A stretch of DNA of 12,470 nt, taken from positions 1 through 12,470 of the forward strand of contig JABJAS010000256.1 in NCBI GenBank assembly GCA_018666055.1. Direction: 5' to 3'. Source of the DNA: Halieaceae bacterium (GTDB lineage Bacteria > Pseudomonadota > Gammaproteobacteria > Pseudomonadales > Halieaceae). Shown one piece after another: positions 1 through 6,529 of the stretch. The position numbers and the translations under genes were made by a program. The notes under the pieces were generated by a model, which made no database searches, was not told the origin of the DNA, and saw nothing but the letters and a program-made list of their open reading frames with translations. The first letter of the stretch is position 1, and each line of letters starts with the position of its first letter.

Positions 1-485
1 ACAATATTAGGGGGAGTGCCGATCAGCGTGATCATGCCACCCAAGATCGAAGCAAAAGACAGTGGCATGAGGGTCAGTCTCGGACTGCGTTCAGCTTTAT
101 CGGCTGCCTGCAGGTCGATAGGCATCAGTAAAGCGAGCGCGGCGACGTTGTTCATGATGGCTGAGAGCGCGGCTGAGACACCAGCCATCACAGAGATATG
201 CCGACCAATACTTCGGGTACTGTTGACTAGGGCACTGGCCATGAACTCAATGGCGCCTGACAGATACAGCCCCCGACTGATGATCAGCACGAGTGCAATG
301 ATAATGACAGCAGGATGGCCGAATCCCGAGAAGGCTTCGTCAACCGAAACGGCACCGATGAGGTAGGCGATTAATAGAGCGCCAAAGGCCACGAGGTCGT
401 AGCGATAGCGCCCCCATATTAAAAAAATAAAGAGGGTGCCAATCAGTGTGAACAGGAGTCCCTGTTGTAGCGTGATTACGTGCAT
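1..485 (-). CDS. SLC13/ArsB-like anion permease, N-terminal part (gene runs off left edge)
   Basis: Reading the minus strand from the ATG at 485 gives 161 uninterrupted codons to the window edge; the C-terminal part is missing. The product begins with hydrophobic segments at about residues 9-24, 31-47 and 58-76. It carries the family signatures GFGHPAVI (55-62), an IMNNVAALALLMP stretch (110-122) and a SILGG...GTPPN stretch (146-160). These are the hairpin regions typical of the SLC13/DASS and ArsB-type ion transporters, many of which carry RCK-C (TrkA-C) domains in the middle. Those would lie outside the window, so full domain content is unknown. The gene starts 9 bases after the stop of the upstream Rieske oxygenase, with only a weak AGAAGA ribosome site, so the two are probably cotranscribed. 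Substrate (sulfate, dicarboxylate or another organic anion) cannot be told from this part; uptake of the oxygenase substrate is an inference from context. Confidence 0.85.
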   Translation of the reverse strand, partial: MHVITLQQGLLFTLIGTLFIFLIWGRYRYDLVAFGALLIAYLIGAVSVDEAFSGFGHPAVIIIALVLIISRGLYLSGAIEFMASALVNSTRSIGRHISVMAGVSAALSAIMNNVAALALLMPIDLQAADKAERSPRLTLMPLSFASILGGMITLIGTPPNI

Positions 486-494
486 GGCTGTCTT

Positions 495-1841
495 CTAGTT
501 ATCGGAGTGATTGATGAGCGTATCGAGGTGCTCATGGAAGTGGCTTACTCGACATTCGATTTCATTCAGCCACGGGCCCTGAAAGCCCTCTGAGTGCATC
601 CCTTTTTGGGCGTGAGCAAGCAGCGACAGGTCTTGGTCAATGGTATCGGTCATGGTCGCGTTGCCCATTATCACGTCGGAGTAGTCAAAGGATTCTCGTT
701 CGGGACGGTTGGTCTTGCTGTTGTGCCCGGTACGCTTGTCGGTCAGATTATCGGTGCTGTCGGCTGGGCGTTGCGCTGTATCATGGGGGAAGCGCTCAAA
801 CGAGAGTTTATCGAGATAGCACTGATTGGGGTCGGTAGCGTGGGGACGCAGCCGCAGTAGCCATAGCATCTCGGGCTGATAAGTGAGAATGGCATTGGGA
901 AAGACATTGGTCTGAATGACGTCGGTCAGTTCTTCGTCTGAGAAGTTACCGTAATAGGGGTCTTTTTCTTCTAGGTCACGTTTGGCAGCCCGGATCGCCG
1001 CCTGTATCTCATCTACCTTGCCTTTAAATTGTTCAGCGTCTAGCCCGAAGGCTTGAAGCTGCATGGTGAGCAGATCGGTCGGTTTATCGGGTGTTGAGAA
1101 CAGAGAGTCGGTCTTGGCGCCGGGCACCCAGACTCGAGTGTGGCCACCCTCGTAGCATTCGCTCAGCGACTCGGTGCAGTCGACAAAGCGTCGGTGCTGG
1201 GGGTGCAGATAGTGCACGTGGTAGAGCTCGCTGAAATTATCAAGCACAGCCTTCCAGTTACAGTTGATGGACACGGTCTGGTCCTGCACCAGTGTCAGAT
1301 TGTCGAACTCGTAGTGCCCCATAATTGGGATCATGTCGTTTAAAAAGGCGTCTAACGGTTCAGCATCAGGGTCGAGGTTAATCCAGTAAAACCCCAGCGC
1401 TTTGTCGCAGCGCACGAGTGGCAGGCAGAGGGTTTGAGTGGGCAACCCCTCTTGAAACCCATCCTGATGGGGGGCGTAGATCAGATCACCGTCGGTGTCA
1501 TAGCGCCAGCTGTGGTAGGGGCAGCGAAAGTTCTCGGTATTGCCCGTGTGGTCAGTGACCAGACGCACGCCGCGATGCTGACAGACGTTGTAAAAAGCTT
1601 GCACGGTGCCTTGAGCGTTACAGGTAAGCAACACGCTCTCTGGGCCGAGGTCGAAGACCACGTAATCGCCGGGTTCTCTGAGGTCCGAAACATGCGCGGC
1701 AGCTATCCAGCTTTTGGCCCACATCGCCTGCCACTCGCGAGTGGACCAGTCGCTGCTGATATAGCGCTCTTTGGAGAAATTCTTGATGTTGCCACTATAG
1801 GCCTTTTGACCCTGCTGGTTGAGTGGCTGTTTGGCGTTCAT
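495..1841 (-). CDS. Rieske [2Fe-2S] ring-hydroxylating oxygenase, alpha subunit
   Basis: This 448-residue protein is a Rieske non-heme iron oxygenase large subunit. The Rieske cluster ligands are C87-x-H89 and C107-x2-H110. The catalytic domain has the NFSELYH...H mononuclear-iron motif with H208 and H213; the probable third ligand is D404 in the TIDQD stretch before the GMHSEGF C-terminal helix. The bridging position before H208 is E205, where naphthalene-type dioxygenases have Asp; Glu occurs here in the quaternary-amine group (CntA/GbcA-like). A polar, low-complexity insert lies at about 352-388. Length fits the family. The ATG at 1841 has a GGGAG ribosome site 7 bases upstream (1849-1853). 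The protein is cytoplasmic and would need a ferredoxin/reductase partner, and none is in the window. It heads an apparent operon with the SLC13-like transporter. The substrate is unknown; an aromatic acid, betaine-like amine or alicyclic compound are all possible. Confidence 0.92.
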   Translation of the reverse strand: MNAKQPLNQQGQKAYSGNIKNFSKERYISSDWSTREWQAMWAKSWIAAAHVSDLREPGDYVVFDLGPESVLLTCNAQGTVQAFYNVCQHRGVRLVTDHTGNTENFRCPYHSWRYDTDGDLIYAPHQDGFQEGLPTQTLCLPLVRCDKALGFYWINLDPDAEPLDAFLNDMIPIMGHYEFDNLTLVQDQTVSINCNWKAVLDNFSELYHVHYLHPQHRRFVDCTESLSECYEGGHTRVWVPGAKTDSLFSTPDKPTDLLTMQLQAFGLDAEQFKGKVDEIQAAIRAAKRDLEEKDPYYGNFSDEELTDVIQTNVFPNAILTYQPEMLWLLRLRPHATDPNQCYLDKLSFERFPHDTAQRPADSTDNLTDKRTGHNSKTNRPERESFDYSDVIMGNATMTDTIDQDLSLLAHAQKGMHSEGFQGPWLNEIECRVSHFHEHLDTLINHSDN

Positions 1842-2331
1842 GTGCTGTCTCCCGACCCCGCGACTTCATGTGGCTTTCAGTCTACTTTTTCTCGTCCCAG
1901 TGTGCGCGGCACCGACGCTGTGAGCAAGCGTCTAGGCGTGCCCTAGCCGGTGGGGCATTCGACCATCAGCGGTGCGAGATGCCGCACGCTGGGATCCAGA
2001 CACAGTGTTGTCGCGCCACCACTCATTTCAGTTCTTTCCTGTTCATACCAGCAATAATTCATGCCCGTAATAATAGCGACGAAAGTGCGGCGGGGTTTTC
2101 TGCGGTATCTGCCAGCGTTACTGGTTTTTCGGCCGTCATATTAGGATCAGTGAGGCTCGAATAGCGCCCTTGTCTTGAAAATGCCGAGGGGCGTTGGCCT
2201 GTCATTCGGTGATCGAGTATTGCCGACTGAATGTAGCGAAGAAGCTGGCGTCAGGCCGATTGCAAAAAGGTGATTCGGTGAGCATTGATGATGCGATATA
2301 GTCTCAGCCCTCAGCTCTAGGAGCGTTTGCC
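1842..2331. other. 490-base divergent intergenic region
   Basis: This gap separates the minus-strand Rieske gene from the plus-strand epimerase, so it should hold both promoters. No RNA gene or convincing protein-coding stretch is seen: a plus-strand open frame reaches 2164 but resembles no family and overlaps the Rieske start. The 9-base word ATTCGGTGA occurs at 2204-2212 and again at 2273-2281. The first copy also faces an ACTGAAT at 2226-2232, giving a 6-of-7 inverted repeat with ATTCGGT, which could be a regulator site. A weak GATATA lies at 2294-2299 without a good -35 partner. The TAGGAG ribosome site of the epimerase is at 2318-2323. Confidence 0.5.
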
Positions 2332-3312
2332 GTGAATCTGAAACTCAAATTGGAACTCAAAGGATGGCGCCTAAAAGCGCCATTCATCACGGCAACAGAG
2401 GTCATCAACGCGATTCAGGTGCTGCAGGTGACGGTATCCCAGGGCGGGATTTTTGGCCGTGCTGAAACGATGGGTGTAGATTATCTCAACGAGACGATCG
2501 AGAGCCTGCAGGCTGAACTGGCAGCGCTGGACCCTGCCGTTTTTCCCAAGCTCGACCGCGCAATGCTCCAGAACCTGCTACCGCCTGGCGGCAGTCGCAA
2601 TGGTCTCGACTGCGCGCTCTGGGATCTTGAGGCGAAGCAATCGGCCAGCGGCATTAGCGGGCTGACGGGTATTTCGCTAGAGCCAGTCAGCACGCTATTC
2701 ACGCTATCCCTAGCGGACCCGGAAAAGATGGCGCGGCAGGCGAGTGCAGTGCCGGAGTTGCAACGACTGAAACTGAAATTAAACGCAGACGCGCCACTCG
2801 AGTGCCTTACGGCGATTCGTGCCGCCCGTCCCGATGCGCAGCTGGTGATTGACGCCAACGGAAGCTGGAGTAACGAGTTGCTGATGGCGCTGGGGGATGA
2901 TCTGGCCCGTTGTGGTGTCGCGTTACTGGAACAACCGCTTCCGCGGGGTGCAGACCGAGCACTTGAGCATCTCAAGTATCCGGTACCCGTGTGTGCTGAT
3001 GAGTCTTGTCAGAGCAGCGTGGAGCTCGAGGCCGTGGCGGACCGTTACGATGCCATCAATATCAAGCTCGATAAGTGCGGTGGTTTGACCGATGCATTAA
3101 AGATGCGGGAGTGGTGTCTTCGGTACGGCAAGCAAATCATGGTGGGCAATATGCTGGGGTCGTCTCTGGCAATGGCGCCTGCGCTGTTGGTGGCTCAAGG
3201 GGCTGATTTTGTCGATCTCGATGGCCCGCTCTGGCAGCAAGAGGATGTCGAGCCGCCACTGTCCATCGCAAGAGGCGTTATCGCGCCGCCAGATCCTGAA
3301 CTTTGGGGCTAG
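2332..3312 (+). CDS. Enolase-superfamily dipeptide epimerase (L-Ala-D/L-Glu epimerase type)
   Basis: This 326-residue member of the muconate-lactonizing subgroup of the enolase superfamily has a capping domain (about 1-115) followed by a TIM barrel. The barrel shows the KxK acid/base motif K147-L-K149, metal ligands D174 (in DAN), E200 (in EQPL) and D223 (in ADES), and the opposing base K245 (in NIKLDKCGG). Their spacing fits E. coli YcjG-type epimerases. The DLD pair D295/D297 near the barrel end is the motif that binds the dipeptide amino group in Ala-Glu epimerases. The expected reaction is L-Ala-D-Glu to L-Ala-L-Glu in murein peptide recycling in the cytoplasm; related enzymes accept other dipeptides, so specificity is not certain. 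The start is GTG, chosen because TAGGAG sits 8 bases upstream and the N-terminus then matches the family (MNLKLKLELKGWRLKAPF). No murein-recycling gene is adjacent; it appears to be a single-gene unit. Confidence 0.9.
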   Translation: MNLKLKLELKGWRLKAPFITATEVINAIQVLQVTVSQGGIFGRAETMGVDYLNETIESLQAELAALDPAVFPKLDRAMLQNLLPPGGSRNGLDCALWDLEAKQSASGISGLTGISLEPVSTLFTLSLADPEKMARQASAVPELQRLKLKLNADAPLECLTAIRAARPDAQLVIDANGSWSNELLMALGDDLARCGVALLEQPLPRGADRALEHLKYPVPVCADESCQSSVELEAVADRYDAINIKLDKCGGLTDALKMREWCLRYGKQIMVGNMLGSSLAMAPALLVAQGADFVDLDGPLWQQEDVEPPLSIARGVIAPPDPELWG

Positions 3313-3505
3313 CATTCGGGCCGCTTCATCACCCTCCTCAGTAGGTATCGCTAGCGCTCAGGGGACGGTGCAGGGTGACTCCTTGGACTGCGAGTGCGGG
3401 GGGATCGGCGTGTAGCAATTGGGAGACGGTGAGGTAGGGATGGCAGGGCGATCAAGCTGCCTCGCCCAACCCGCAGAGGGATCCTAAATAACAAGCGTAA
3501 TACGA

Positions 3506-3534
3506 TTGCAAATGATAATCATTATCATTAATAT
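3506..3534 (+). promoter_or_regulatory. Putative sigma-70 promoter overlapped by a Fur box
   Basis: TTGCAA (3506-3511) and TAATAT (3529-3534) are separated by 17 bases, each matching consensus at 4 of 6 positions. Transcription would start near 3541, giving a leader of about 25 bases before the ATG at 3566. The spacer is almost entirely the Fur palindrome, so bound Fur would exclude RNA polymerase. Confidence 0.5.
3511..3529. promoter_or_regulatory. Fur box (ferric uptake regulator operator)
   Basis: AATGATAATCATTATCATT is a perfect 9-1-9 palindrome. Sixteen contiguous bases are identical to the E. coli 19-base Fur consensus. It lies 37 to 55 bases ahead of the ATG at 3566. This strongly predicts Fe(II)-Fur repression of the following gene and derepression under iron limitation. 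Confidence 0.92.
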
Positions 3535-3565
3535 GGCGCCTCAATGGGTGAAAAGAGCGATACTC

Positions 3566-4033
3566 ATGTCGGATAACCGCGAAGGGTTTTGTGAAAAGCA
3601 TTGGCAAGCGATGCGAGGATGTGGCTTTTTTACGGCGCGCGTCTGGTTGGGCTGCTTGGACTCTGGCATTACTGCGATTCAGGGCCGCCAGTTGACTGCG
3701 GCAGAGCCGCAACTGGTCAAGGCATTTGTCGCGGGAAAACTGTTCTTCCGCGAGCATGAAATTACGGAAGACGCCCTTGCCACATTGACGGATACGACAG
3801 CTGCTTTGTATGTGTGTCTGATCAATAGAGGGGAAACGCAGCTCGCTACCGAAGTGGTGAGCTCCACGGCTCACACGTTATCGCGTGTGATGGCCAATGG
3901 TTACTTGCGCAAAGCGGCACTGAGTGCCTGTCATCACTTGATGAGTTTGCGCGATATACCGACTCACATCACGCCGTCCGTGCAGTTGGCCATGGGCCGT
4001 TACGTTGAGCATCCTAGAGCGATCGCACACTGA
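3566..4033 (+). CDS. Fur-controlled 155-residue protein of unknown function
   Basis: I do not recognise a characterised family. The ATG at 3566 is chosen because AAAAGAG lies about 8 bases upstream. Earlier in-frame starts (TTG 3506, ATG 3533) fall inside or directly on the Fur box and promoter and have no ribosome site. The product is about 155 residues, without signal peptide or membrane helix, so probably cytoplasmic. Composition is mixed helical with five cysteines (9, 19, 30, 84, 122) and eight histidines, including C122-H123-H124; metal or heme binding is possible but unproven. Distinct segments are a FFTARVWLGCLDSGI stretch (21-35) and an AFVAGKLFFREHEITEDAL stretch (53-71). Only the operator gives function: an iron-starvation role such as iron sparing, siderophore or heme handling, or oxidative-stress protection. 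It stands alone between two gaps of about 200 bases, with no TonB receptor or transporter beside it. The reading frame is secure; the function is unknown. Confidence 0.85.
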   Translation: MSDNREGFCEKHWQAMRGCGFFTARVWLGCLDSGITAIQGRQLTAAEPQLVKAFVAGKLFFREHEITEDALATLTDTTAALYVCLINRGETQLATEVVSSTAHTLSRVMANGYLRKAALSACHHLMSLRDIPTHITPSVQLAMGRYVEHPRAIAH

Positions 4034-4236
4034 GTGGCGCCATACTGTTCATGTCAGAGGGCGGTGGGGTGTGCTAGCAATGCCACTGCCTCGTTTTGAA
4101 GGCGTCGCCAGTGCCACTCGTGCAGGTTCCGGTTAGTCGACAGAGATCGCAATCGGGCGATACGGCCGAGTCGTGCGTTGTTTTTTCGCGTGCTGAGTTC
4201 GACTAGCGTTATCTATGACACCTAAGGAAATCAGTC

Positions 4237-5394
4237 ATGCGATATCAGATCATGAAAAGGTCAGTCCTAGCGCTGATGAGCGCGTTATTCGTGGTGCAGA
4301 GTCTGTGGGCGGCAGACGTGCTAACTTCCGATGATAAGGCTGCTCCGCGCCAGTACACCTACTCATGGATGTTCTCTGATGCCGACGGGATGAAGCCCCG
4401 GGGGGGCACGACCGTTGGACCTAACGTGGTGCTCGACCAGCAAGTCTCCGTTGGTTTTCAAACACTCCAATCTACGGGGCTGACACGATTGGAGCGTGAC
4501 CGACAGGCTATTTTGACGATGGCTGGAGCGTATCGAACAAGCTTTGACTTTATCGAGACGGTGGGATTTACCCCTCAGTACGAACCGCCAGCGCCCTATC
4601 AGAGTTGGGGAACCGAACGCGTGTACATAGTCGCCAGCGAGCCGGATTTTATCAGCCTCCAGCACATTATCGTCATGCACTTTGCGGCAGAGGACGGCAC
4701 GCTGTCAGCCCCTATGGTAGTAAAACATTGGCGGCAAGATTGGCAGTATCAGGATACCGCGGTGCATGCGTTTCAAGGTAATGGGGTGTTCGAGCGGCAG
4801 GGTCTAGATGCCACGGCAACCGTGGGCACGTGGACCCAAACCGTCTATCAGGTAGACGACTCGCCGCGTTACGAGGCCATTGGCCGTTGGACTCATGCGC
4901 AGGGGGTTTCCTTCTGGCAATCGGATGATCGCCGGCGCCCGTTGCCTCGGCGAGAGTTCAGTGTCCGAGAGGATTACCAGACGCTGTTCGGATCGCACCG
5001 GATCACCATTACGCCTCACGGCTGGACCCAGGAAGAAGACGCCTTGAAATTAGTACTGGATGAGCGGAACAACCCGCGCTCTGAGCAGCCCTTTTTGGCT
5101 CGCGAAGCGGGGTTATCACGTTACGATCGGATTGTGGGATACGATTTCAGCGCGGGGGATGACTACTGGCGCAATACAGGGCCTTTTTGGTCACGCGTTC
5201 GAGCATACTGGACAACCCTATATCGCAATGAGTCCGCCTTCTACTTTGTCAAATCGGTGGAGGGCGTCCCTCTGTTTATGGCGTTGTTTGATATGGCAGA
5301 TGAATCCTTTGACACGGTCGAGCAGGCGGATGCTGCGATTCAGGACACCTTGAGCCGCTATGTCACTGTAGGTGGGTTGGCGGCAACAGACTGA
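4237..5394 (+). CDS. Exported DUF6607-like protein
   Basis: This 385-residue protein has a Sec signal peptide (KR at 7-8, hydrophobic core about 9-24, cleavage near SLWA-AD at 25/26) and no later membrane helix, so it is periplasmic or surface-exposed. The body matches what I know as the DUF6607 family: KPRGGTT (53-59), the RQAILTMAG...SFDFIETVGF block (89-111), YQSWGTE (121-127), DFISLQHI (137-144), VVKHWRQDWQY (161-171), VDDSPRYE (206-213), RPLPRREFSVR (234-244) and ITPHGW (258-263). The conserved Trp, Asp, Arg and Glu residues suggest a beta-rich binding or enzymatic domain, but no biochemical function is established to my knowledge. The ATG at 4237 has TAAGGA at 4223-4228, 8 bases upstream; an ATG five codons later (MKRSVL...) would also leave a complete signal peptide. 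It probably leads a unit with the small zinc-binding-type gene 27 bases downstream. Confidence 0.85.
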   Translation: MRYQIMKRSVLALMSALFVVQSLWAADVLTSDDKAAPRQYTYSWMFSDADGMKPRGGTTVGPNVVLDQQVSVGFQTLQSTGLTRLERDRQAILTMAGAYRTSFDFIETVGFTPQYEPPAPYQSWGTERVYIVASEPDFISLQHIIVMHFAAEDGTLSAPMVVKHWRQDWQYQDTAVHAFQGNGVFERQGLDATATVGTWTQTVYQVDDSPRYEAIGRWTHAQGVSFWQSDDRRRPLPRREFSVREDYQTLFGSHRITITPHGWTQEEDALKLVLDERNNPRSEQPFLAREAGLSRYDRIVGYDFSAGDDYWRNTGPFWSRVRAYWTTLYRNESAFYFVKSVEGVPLFMALFDMADESFDTVEQADAAIQDTLSRYVTVGGLAATD

Positions 5395-5421
5395 CGTTGT
5401 CACGAACCCTGATGGTGATGA

Positions 5422-5619
5422 ATGACGTCGAGCGCTGCCGTGCGACAACGATCTAAATTATGCGAAGGCTGCTCAGCCGAAACGGCAACGCTTTATCGGT
5501 GTCGAGCCGGGCGCTTTAGCGCGTGGCGCTTCCTATGCTCACGGTGCCTGAACGCGCTGAAGGTAAAGTGTCCTGAGACCTACCAGTACGGCGGTACTTG
5601 GAAGCGTTTTAAAAAATAG
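5422..5619 (+). CDS. Small cysteine-rich (zinc-ribbon-like) protein, 65 residues
   Basis: The product is a basic 65-residue polypeptide with C14-x2-C17 and C39-x2-C42 as a likely tetrahedral zinc site, extra cysteines C27 and C50, and a conserved-looking tail YQYGGTWKRFKK. The knuckle pairs 22 residues apart are typical of small zinc ribbons that bind nucleic acid or protein. It starts 27 bases after the DUF6607-like stop on the same strand, so cotranscription is likely. The ribosome site is poor (GGTGAT almost touching the ATG), so the start is uncertain, although the first cysteine pair requires a start before residue 14. No named family is assigned; the call as a real gene rests on the cysteine pattern and the context. 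Confidence 0.65.
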   Translation: MTSSAAVRQRSKLCEGCSAETATLYRCRAGRFSAWRFLCSRCLNALKVKCPETYQYGGTWKRFKK

Positions 5620-5676
5620 ACCAAGCCCACCTGAACCAGCGATCACAAGCGCCGCAGTCTTCGTTACACTCCCTGT

Positions 5677-6519
5677 ATGGATCTGATGATGATGGCGTTG
5701 CCCGTATTTGCATTGCTCATGGTGGCTGAGGCCACTTTGACCAGCTTGCGTGGACACAACGTTTACGCGCTTAAAGATTTTGCCGGCTCGATGTCCCAGC
5801 TGGGTATCAATATCGCAGTGCGCCTTGCCATTGGTGGTGCGCTGATTGGGCTCCACTTTTGGCTGTATCAGTTTCGGCTATTTGAGGTGGCCGCTGGGCC
5901 TTGGGGTTGGCTCCTGACCTTTGTCACGATTGACTTTGTGTTTTATGGGTACCACCGCGCTCAGCACCGGGTACGGTTTTTGTGGTGCGCACACGTGGTA
6001 CATCACTCCAGTGAGCATATGAATCTCGGTACCGCGCTGCGACAATCGCCCACCGGACCGTTTACCAAGGCACTCTTTTATTGGCCGTTACCGTTACTCG
6101 GTTTTGATCCGCTGGTGGTGGCCAGTGCCGGCGCAATCGCCACAATTTATGGTTTTTGGACTCATACCGAGGTGGTCAAAAAGCTCTGGGCGCCGCTGGA
6201 GTGGTTTTTTGTGACGCCATCGCATCACCGTGCACATCACGGCTCTAATCCCGAATACGTTGACAAGAACTACGGTAATTTTTTGATTATTTGGGACCGA
6301 TTGTTCGGCACTTTCGAGCCCGAGATGGCGCCGGTGCAGTATGGCCTGCTCACCAATATTAAAACCTACCATCCGCTCCGCATTGCGTTCAGTGCATGGC
6401 TCAAATTGCTTCGTGATTCGCTATCAGCGCGCTCCGTAACCGATTTGTGTGGGCTGTGGTTGCGCCCACCCCGCGAGCAAGCAGAGGTGCTGTCTGCTAC
6501 GGCTCATCCGAGTCGCTAA
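5677..6519 (+). CDS. Sterol desaturase / fatty acid hydroxylase family membrane diiron enzyme
   Basis: This 280-residue protein has hydrophobic helices at about 4-20, 42-62, 76-91 and 134-160. The eight-histidine diiron pattern is complete: H93-x3-H97, H106-x2-H109-H110, a lone H163 (WTHTE), and H184-x2-H187-H188 followed by GSN. The WDRLFGTFEPE segment (206-216) is the usual C-terminal family signature. Such enzymes use O2 and electrons at the cytoplasmic face of the inner membrane to hydroxylate or desaturate sterols, fatty acids, carotenoids or ether lipids; the substrate cannot be read from sequence. No Shine-Dalgarno precedes the ATG at 5677, but TACACT at 5665-5670 would place a transcription start at about the ATG, so a leaderless or nearly leaderless message is possible; the ATG at 5686 is an alternative start. 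It lies 57 bases after the zinc-ribbon gene and converges on the DUF885 gene with a 10-base gap and no obvious terminator between. Confidence 0.9.
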   Translation: MDLMMMALPVFALLMVAEATLTSLRGHNVYALKDFAGSMSQLGINIAVRLAIGGALIGLHFWLYQFRLFEVAAGPWGWLLTFVTIDFVFYGYHRAQHRVRFLWCAHVVHHSSEHMNLGTALRQSPTGPFTKALFYWPLPLLGFDPLVVASAGAIATIYGFWTHTEVVKKLWAPLEWFFVTPSHHRAHHGSNPEYVDKNYGNFLIIWDRLFGTFEPEMAPVQYGLLTNIKTYHPLRIAFSAWLKLLRDSLSARSVTDLCGLWLRPPREQAEVLSATAHPSR

Positions 6520-6529
6520 CGTCCCGTTA

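Noticed and set aside
16..366. Plus-strand open frame of 116 codons at the left edge
   Set aside because: It is the antisense shadow of the SLC13-like transporter, whose minus-strand translation shows clear family motifs.
1434..1946. Plus-strand 170-codon open frame across the Rieske gene start
   Set aside because: No recognisable domain; it is antisense to the Rieske cluster-binding domain, whose motifs are unambiguous.
2481..2975. Minus-strand 164-codon open frame within the epimerase gene
   Set aside because: Serine/arginine-rich translation typical of an antisense shadow; the plus frame contains all enolase-superfamily residues.
3442..3467. Interleaved inverted repeats (GGCAG/CTGCC and GGGCGA/TCGCCC) after the epimerase gene
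   Set aside because: Short stems without a T tract; not enough for a terminator or a structured RNA call.
3506..3565. Longer N-terminus for the Fur-controlled protein (TTG at 3506 or ATG at 3533)
   Set aside because: The added residues are translated Fur box (a run of isoleucines) and promoter, and neither start has a ribosome site; ATG 3566 has one.
3452..3874. Minus-strand 140-codon open frame over the Fur box and following gene
   Set aside because: No family similarity, and it would place the Fur operator inside a coding region; the plus-strand gene fits the operator and ribosome site better.
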